NCBI RefSeq assembly: GCF_030867095.1 | Contig: NC_081835.1 | Location: 14,640,501-14,704,500, forward strand | Source: Alligator mississippiensis | Taxonomy: Eukaryota > Chordata > Crocodylia > Alligatoridae | DNA: 64,000 nt | Direction of reading: 5' to 3' | Part shown: positions 63,301 through 64,000 of the stretch, in pieces | Position numbering within the stretch: position 1 is the stretch's first letter | Layout of the letters: each line of letters begins with the position of its first letter | Made by a program: the position numbers and the translations under genes | The notes under the pieces: generated by a model | What the model was told of the DNA's origin: nothing | The model's input: only the letters and a program-made list of their open reading frames with translations | Database searches by the model: none

Positions 63301-63600
63301 GTCCGTAGAAGACCCCCAGCCTCCAGGTAGGCAGATTTCAAAATGCCACCCACTTCCCCTTCGCTTCCAGAGTGCACCCCAGGGCCAGTTCCAGGGCTAA
63401 ACAATGCTGAGGCCTTGGCTGCTCCCTTGCCAACAGAGAGGGGCAGCTGTATTGAGGGAATAATCACTTACATCAATGAGGTCAGACACGTCGTGGATGT
63501 AGTATTTGCTGACGGCTGCATTTGTGGCTGCCAGGTTCAGCAGGTAGTCGTTCCTAGCTTTAGTGCACTTCAGCTTGTTTTCAGAATATTTGGCTTGCCT
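12131..63600 (-). CDS. SRGAP3: SRGAP3, SLIT-ROBO Rho GTPase-activating protein 3 (17 coding exons, 5' end missing)
   Basis: Seventeen minus-strand exons join into one 2,631-nt frame (876 residues plus stop), every intron GT-AG and every phase compatible. Domain order is the C-terminal half of the F-BAR (residues 1 to about 91), helical F-BAR extension (about 92-245), RhoGAP (about 265-470), SH3 (about 522-576) and a Ser/Pro/Arg-rich tail. The RhoGAP has arginine finger Arg318 (GIFRVPG), Lys357 and Arg361 (LKLYFRGL), and Asn430 with Pro437 (NLAICFGP). As known for the family, the F-BAR dimer bends membranes outward into filopodia-like protrusions, the GAP turns off Rac1, and the SH3 binds WAVE1 and Robo receptors during neurite and spine formation. 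Assignment to SRGAP3 rather than SRGAP1 or SRGAP2 rests on the recalled ERAECGTTR microexon sequence and the C-terminus ending DKSGTM. Start codon and roughly 220 residues lie beyond position 64000. Full domain boundaries are estimates. Confidence 0.96.
12548..15141 (-). other. SRGAP3: Last coding intron of SRGAP3
   Basis: This 2,594-nt phase-0 intron lies between exons p and q. It holds a candidate 39-nt cassette exon at 12721-12759 and a 47-bp MITE remnant at 12790-12836 directly upstream of it on the transcript. Nothing else was recognised. Confidence 0.85.
12790..12836. mobile_element. Short MITE remnant with gtctacac-type ends
   Basis: The left end ggcatgtctacat and the reverse complement of the right end, ggcttagtctacact, form diverged inverted ends only 47 bp apart. 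They resemble the ends of the elements at 24081 and 62247, so this may be a heavily deleted relative. Confidence 0.4.
15142..15469 (-). CDS. SRGAP3: SRGAP3 coding exon p (basic Ser/Pro-rich tail)
   Basis: This 328-nt exon encodes 109 residues (630-738), from [17 protein letters not shown] to LEAEALAE, after completing Arg629. It is rich in Ser-Pro and Arg-X-X-Ser sites ([31 protein letters not shown]), typical phosphorylation and 14-3-3-like contexts; that function is inference. The acceptor is ctttgcag and the donor gtaata. Phase is 0 at the 3' end. Confidence 0.96.
15866..16015 (-). CDS. SRGAP3: SRGAP3 coding exon o (C-terminal tail)
   Basis: This 150-nt exon encodes the end of Met579, 49 residues [15 protein letters not shown] through GGVMG (580-628), and two bases of Arg629. 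It is Ser/Asp-rich, with a glycine-rich end, and probably disordered. The acceptor is ttcacag and the donor gtaggc. A 396-nt intron follows. Confidence 0.95.
16205..16270 (+). repeat. MIR-like SINE fragment
   Basis: The words tgactctgccaccaactcat and gggtcaccatgggc follow the MIR core (ctctgccacttactagctgtgtgaccttgggc) with scattered changes. It is intronic, between exons n and o. Assignment rests on a recalled consensus. Confidence 0.5.
17137..17317 (-). CDS. SRGAP3: SRGAP3 coding exon n (SH3 domain)
   Basis: This 181-nt exon holds the whole SH3 domain (residues 519-579). Visible landmarks are AKFDY (ALYDY motif, 527-531), the RT-loop acid Glu538, the tandem tryptophans 557-558 and the PxxY turn Pro570/Tyr573. 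These are the residues that bind proline-rich ligands; WAVE1, Robo1 and lamellipodin are reported partners. The acceptor is ctctgcag and the donor gtgagt. Confidence 0.97.
17318..20032 (-). other. SRGAP3: SRGAP3 intron between linker and SH3 exons
   Basis: This 2,715-nt intron has no recognised exon or clear repeat. A polypyrimidine/C-rich tract lies near 18228-18240. Open frames here (up to 117 codons) lack any family resemblance. Confidence 0.8.
20033..20112 (-). CDS. SRGAP3: SRGAP3 coding exon m (acidic linker)
   Basis: This 80-nt exon encodes the last base of Cys492, 26 residues [16 protein letters not shown] through HTSDD (493-518), and the first base of Glu519. It is an acidic, probably disordered linker between RhoGAP and SH3. 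The acceptor is catgttag and the donor gtaagt. Confidence 0.94.
20113..22052 (-). other. SRGAP3: SRGAP3 intron between RhoGAP and linker exons
   Basis: This 1,940-nt intron has no recognised exon. The stretch 20990-21200 contains MITE-like words (tgtctacat, gtgcagacat) but no defined pair of ends. Confidence 0.75.
22053..22280 (-). CDS. SRGAP3: SRGAP3 coding exon l (RhoGAP C-terminal half)
   Basis: This 228-nt exon encodes the end of His416, 75 residues [14 protein letters not shown] through GGEEY (417-491), and two bases of Cys492. [11 protein letters not shown] carries Asn430 and Pro437, conserved in active RhoGAPs. The end ([13 protein letters not shown]) leaves the GAP fold and enters the linker. 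The acceptor is gtttgcag and the donor gtaagg. Confidence 0.97.
22516..22621 (-). CDS. SRGAP3: SRGAP3 coding exon k (RhoGAP helices)
   Basis: This 106-nt exon encodes the end of Lys381, 34 residues [13 protein letters not shown] through FAFLN (382-415), and two bases of His416. It forms the hydrophobic helices packing against the GAP core. The segment [12 protein letters not shown] differs from the recalled human ILVTLPRVVIVV, most notably Ser for Pro. The acceptor is tgttccag and the donor gtgagt. A 235-nt intron follows. Confidence 0.96.
22861..22945 (-). repeat. CR1-like LINE tail fragment
   Basis: The words ggctagaagggcccattcaa and catgtagacagtctaa resemble the reverse complement of the sauropsid CR1 3' end, where a call to the aggtcatctagtc type is usual. 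It is short and diverged. Confidence 0.35.
24081..24462. mobile_element. MITE with tgcgtctacac inverted ends
   Basis: The left end tgagtgcgtctacacatg pairs with the right end, whose reverse complement is tgggtgtgtctacaca. The 382-bp interior is partly GC-rich and carries no transposase. It shares terminal words with the element at 62247-62500. Confidence 0.65.
25270..25404 (-). CDS. SRGAP3: SRGAP3 coding exon j (RhoGAP core)
   Basis: This 135-nt exon encodes residues 336-380 ([18 protein letters not shown] through LISTI) plus the first base of Lys381. It holds [18 protein letters not shown], the RhoGAP core helix with conserved Lys357 and Arg361 and the P-L-F turn. The acceptor is gttcag and the donor gtaagt. 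Confidence 0.97.
26620..26697 (-). CDS. SRGAP3: SRGAP3 coding exon i (RhoGAP arginine finger)
   Basis: This 78-nt exon encodes the end of Gly310, 25 residues [12 protein letters not shown] through NSFER (311-335), and the first base of Gly336. GIFRVPG is the arginine-finger loop. The catalytic Arg318 codon is at 26672-26674; it is known to insert into the GTPase site and stabilise the transition state. The acceptor is ctctctag and the donor gtatgt. Confidence 0.97.
27677..27737 (-). CDS. SRGAP3: SRGAP3 coding exon h (RhoGAP)
   Basis: This 61-nt exon encodes [20 protein letters not shown] (290-309) and the first base of Gly310. [12 protein letters not shown] is the first conserved RhoGAP helix, just before the arginine-finger loop. 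The acceptor is ttttttaag, with A rather than C before AG, and the donor is gtaagc. Confidence 0.95.
27738..31319 (-). other. SRGAP3: SRGAP3 intron between RhoGAP exons g and h
   Basis: This 3,582-nt phase-0 intron holds a candidate 31-nt cryptic exon at 28387-28417, a CR1-like fragment at about 29190-29540 and a diverged dispersed repeat near 30150-30230 (words such as gcacttaagcactga and catgcttaagcaga). Confidence 0.8.
29190..29540 (-). repeat. CR1-like LINE 3' fragment
   Basis: The plus strand shows aaatcagggatggaaaagac and attagttgatctaatccaac, then words such as tcacttccttaggaaggcta. Order and spacing match the reverse complement of a sauropsid CR1 tail. The fragment is old and interrupted, so its far boundary is approximate. 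Confidence 0.55.
31320..31422 (-). CDS. SRGAP3: SRGAP3 coding exon g (Pro-rich linker and start of RhoGAP)
   Basis: This 103-nt exon encodes the last base of Arg255 plus 34 residues (256-289). A proline-rich, basic linker ([16 protein letters not shown]) leads into [18 protein letters not shown], the first helix of the RhoGAP domain. The acceptor is tttttcccag and the donor gtactt. The linker is a plausible SH3-ligand motif; that role is inference. Confidence 0.95.
31443..31467. repeat. (AAAAT)n short tandem repeat
   Basis: About five AAAAT units lie just upstream of the acceptor of exon g on the transcript, where they read as ATTTT and add to the pyrimidine-rich tract. Confidence 0.85.
34015..34095 (-). 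repeat. MIR-like SINE fragment (antisense)
   Basis: The words gaagtgactcatccaattca, cacagcagggactcc and aaacccaaatctcc follow the reverse complement of the MIR core (gtgacttgcccaaggtcacacagc to aacccaggtct). Orientation is minus. Confidence 0.5.
36770..36797 (-). CDS. SRGAP3: SRGAP3 28-nt microexon f
   Basis: Only 28 nt long, this exon completes Gly246 with its first two bases, then encodes ERAECGTT (247-254) and leaves two bases of Arg255. The acceptor tttctttccag and donor gtaaga are strong. As 28 is not a multiple of three, skipping it alone would shift the frame, so it should be constitutive. The peptide matches the recalled vertebrate SRGAP3 linker. It is too short for ordinary gene finders and is supported by perfect frame joining on both sides. 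Confidence 0.93.
37081..37162. repeat. Dispersed repeat, copy 1
   Basis: About 82 bp, beginning cagcagctcactgtaggccc, match the sequence at 46966-47048 with roughly a dozen differences. Family unknown; copy 2 lies in the same orientation. Confidence 0.7.
39294..39363. repeat. Long (GT)30 microsatellite
   Basis: A short CA run (39294-39303) turns into 30 uninterrupted GT units from 39304 to 39363. The junction is palindromic (cacacagtgtg). Confidence 0.97.
40873..40957 (-). CDS. SRGAP3: SRGAP3 coding exon e (end of helical region)
   Basis: This 85-nt exon enters in phase 0 and leaves one base of the next codon. It encodes 28 residues (218-245), [10 protein letters not shown] through KQTLGE. 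It is the last amphipathic helix before the linker to the RhoGAP domain. The acceptor is tttcag and the donor gtgagt. Confidence 0.96.
40958..43020 (-). other. SRGAP3: SRGAP3 intron between exons d and e
   Basis: This 2,063-nt intron contains a roughly 515-bp MITE at 42250-42764. Nothing else was recognised. Confidence 0.85.
42250..42764. mobile_element. MITE with gtccaga-type inverted ends
   Basis: The left end ggccatgtccagaagag pairs with a right end whose reverse complement is agggtacgtccagatgag. The 515-bp interior is GC-rich. Open frames of up to 167 codons run across it without resemblance to a transposase. Confidence 0.6.
43021..43218 (-). CDS. SRGAP3: SRGAP3 coding exon d (F-BAR extension)
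   Basis: This 198-nt, phase 0/0 exon encodes 66 residues (152-217), from [13 protein letters not shown] to EMFYFT. It includes an acidic/serine stretch ([21 protein letters not shown]) followed by a basic helix ([12 protein letters not shown]). The acceptor is gctgcag and the donor gtgagt. Confidence 0.96.
43535..43636 (-). CDS. SRGAP3: SRGAP3 coding exon c (F-BAR extension helix)
   Basis: This 102-nt, phase 0/0 exon encodes 34 residues (118-151) from [11 protein letters not shown] to KIENEE. The heptad-like leucine pattern ([18 protein letters not shown]) fits a coiled coil in the extended F-BAR region that tightens srGAP dimers. The acceptor is cttcag and the donor gtaaga. A 316-nt intron follows. 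Confidence 0.96.
44168..44389 (-). CDS. SRGAP3: SRGAP3 coding exon b (F-BAR C-terminal part)
   Basis: This 222-nt, phase 0/0 exon encodes 74 residues (partial-protein 44-117), starting [14 protein letters not shown] and ending HMGDE. It completes the F-BAR core; the [18 protein letters not shown] segment is a hallmark of srGAPs. The acceptor is ctgttag and the donor gtattg, weaker than its neighbours. A 531-nt intron follows. Confidence 0.96.
46870..46950 (+). repeat. MIR-like SINE 5' fragment
   Basis: The words cccagtgattaggcac and gtaggagtcaggagcaca follow the start of the MIR consensus (gtggttaagagcac, ctctggagtcagac). The tRNA-derived head appears to be retained. Confidence 0.5.
46966..47048. 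repeat. Dispersed repeat, copy 2
   Basis: This is the second copy of the roughly 82-bp repeat at 37081, beginning cagcagttcattgtaggccc, in the same orientation. Similarity fades where a poly-T run begins at about 47059. Confidence 0.7.
48980..49110 (-). repeat. MIR-like SINE fragment (antisense)
   Basis: The words taagcctcacaccacccttc and gcacaggaggttaagtgcct follow the reverse complement of the MIR 3' half (a gcctcacaacaacc-type word, then gcacagagaggttaag). Confidence 0.6.
49690..49748 (-). repeat. MIR-like tRNA-derived fragment (antisense)
   Basis: The words gagaactgaacccaagagtc and tgccctaactgctaaacc match the reverse complement of the tRNA-like head of MIR, including the B-box-like gaacccaag segment. 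Confidence 0.5.
50388..50515 (+). repeat. MIR SINE, 3' half
   Basis: ctcagcttccccatctgtaa is followed by taaggcttaatgtttgtaaa, then acagtgctaggtgctttata and aaatgcttgc. Order and spacing fit the MIR consensus from ctcagtttcctcatctgtaa onward. It is the clearest MIR in the window. Confidence 0.75.
53280..53990 (+). mobile_element. Possible solo LTR-like or retroelement fragment
   Basis: An inverted CCAAT box (attgg, 53304-53308) lies about 45 bp before a TATA-like tataagg (53351-53357). GC-rich then T-rich sequence with phrases familiar from reptile retroelement tails follows (gggtggcggctc, gccccaaaatttgaaccc). Clear TG...CA ends, target duplications and coding regions were not found, so this could be another repeat type or ordinary intron DNA. 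Confidence 0.25.
55441..55536. mobile_element. Palindromic MITE core
   Basis: The left arm (55441-55486, tctccacactgagaaaatgg onward) is nearly the reverse complement of the right arm (55494-55536), with one 3-bp insertion and a few changes, around a 7-nt loop. Weaker inverted similarity continues outward to about 55420 and 55565. Confidence 0.65.
57741..58362. mobile_element. 622-bp non-autonomous DNA transposon
   Basis: The left end taaggtgtgtgtaga and the reverse complement of the right end, taaggccacgtgtaga, are diverged inverted ends. A nested hairpin near the left end (gccctaaattgaagtagtgg at 57765, its inverse ending at about 57815) supports a MITE. A 193-codon frame spans the element but has no transposase motif and is taken as chance. 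Confidence 0.6.
60157..60206. repeat. Imperfect palindromic TG/CA/TA tract
   Basis: Alternating purine-pyrimidine sequence (cacacgtgtgtatatacaca and flanks) forms overlapping palindromes over about 50 bp. Confidence 0.75.
61391..61515. mobile_element. Hairpin MITE with 55-bp arms
   Basis: The left arm 61391-61445 and right arm 61461-61515 are reverse complements at 52 of 55 positions around a 15-nt loop. The outer end reads aggcaaggttctttggg. Sequence before the left arm (gtagccatgttggtctaagg) is familiar from repeats common in crocodilian and turtle genomes; that recollection is unverified. Confidence 0.8.
62247..62500. mobile_element. MITE with gtctacac ends and an internal 21-bp hairpin
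   Basis: The left end taggcacgtctacaca pairs with a right end whose reverse complement is tgggagcgtctacaca. Inside, 62271-62291 and 62340-62360 are reverse complements at 20 of 21 bases. The interior repeats small tgcagta and ctgcaca words. Confidence 0.75.
63166..63193. repeat. Perfect 10-bp hairpin
   Basis: tggcctccat and atggaggcca flank an 8-nt loop. It lies about 280 nt downstream of exon a's donor on the transcript. No function is implied. Confidence 0.6.
63472..63600 (-). CDS. SRGAP3: SRGAP3 coding exon a (F-BAR helix)
   Basis: This 129-nt, phase 0/0 exon encodes 43 residues beginning [11 protein letters not shown] and ending SDLID. It is a basic helical stretch of the F-BAR domain, where lysines and arginines contact acidic membrane lipids. 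The acceptor reads tttctcag and the donor gtaagt. It is the most 5' exon in the window; earlier exons lie to the right. A 19,082-nt intron follows. Confidence 0.95.
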
Positions 63601-64000
63601 CTGAGAAAAGAGAACACACAAATAAGACATTCAGGAGTTCACATTCCCTCTTATTGCAGGTCCCCAAGAGTGTGCTGTTGTTGCACGGTAGCACCCTTTG
63701 GTATCGGATAGGATGCAGCAGGTATCTTTCCTGGTACGGCGGGTGATTCTATCTGAAGACGCCTAGTCCATTCAGCAGCACAGTAAGTGCATTTTACTTG
63801 GCTGTACATGATGCATTCAGAGCACAGCTGCTGCTGTCTCTGCTCTGCTATCTGTACATTCATGGAAGGTATGACATACATCAAGATCAAGGGGTCAAAT
63901 TCAACTCACCGTTACACTGATGTGCATCTGGACTTACTCCAGGATTTATGCAGATGTATCTGAAAACAGAACTCTACTCAAGGGCCCAAGCTGAAAAATG

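Larger units (their letters stand above)
44390..63471 (-). other. SRGAP3: 19 kb SRGAP3 intron within the F-BAR coding region
   Basis: This 19,082-nt intron separates exons a and b. It holds several MIR fragments (46.9, 49.0, 49.7 and 50.4 kb), dispersed repeat copy 2 (46966), an LTR-like or promoter-like stretch near 53.3 kb, MITEs at 55441, 57741, 61391 and 62247, and candidate conserved DNA at about 52490-52900 and 56480-56720. No coding exon was recognised. Confidence 0.8.

Overview
This is vertebrate nuclear DNA, most likely from a crocodilian (alligator or crocodile); a turtle is the main alternative. The evidence is GT-AG introns of up to 19 kb, old MIR-like SINE fragments, CR1-like LINE tails, and many short palindromic DNA-transposon remnants whose ends read roughly GTCTACAC or GTCCAGA. 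Crocodilian genomes are known for such MITE families. Nothing suggests bacterial, archaeal or viral content, and there is no CRISPR array, operon or defence system.

One gene dominates: SRGAP3 (SLIT-ROBO Rho GTPase-activating protein 3, also WRP or MEGAP), on the minus strand. Seventeen coding exons were placed from 63600 down to the stop codon at 12131. They join in frame into 876 residues with canonical GT-AG splice sites throughout. About 220 N-terminal residues (start codon and first half of the F-BAR domain) lie beyond the right edge; that number rests on a recalled human length of about 1,099 residues. In order, the exons encode the F-BAR C-terminal half and its helical extension (63600-40873), a 28-nt microexon (36797-36770), the RhoGAP domain (31422-22053), an acidic linker (20112-20033), the SH3 domain (17317-17137), and a long Ser/Pro/Arg-rich tail (16015-12131). 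The catalytic RhoGAP residues are all present, so the protein should be active as a Rac-directed GAP.

Right to left: 63601-64000 is intron. 44390-63471 is one 19 kb intron rich in MITEs, MIRs and an LTR-like or promoter-like stretch. 22-44 kb holds the closely spaced F-BAR-extension and RhoGAP exons. 12-20 kb holds the linker, SH3 and tail exons. About 8.2-12.1 kb is the probable long 3' UTR. 1-8.2 kb is intergenic, with a 720-bp DNA transposon, simple repeats, possible conserved non-coding DNA and one unassigned exon-like open frame at 835-993.

The main leads are two exon-like cassettes inside SRGAP3 introns (an in-frame 39-nt one at 12721-12759 and a frame-breaking 31-nt one at 28387-28417), the unassigned terminal-exon-like frame at 835-993, and a series of palindromic mobile-element remnants. 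Long open frames elsewhere appear to be chance frames in GC-rich repeats or shadows of SRGAP3 exons.
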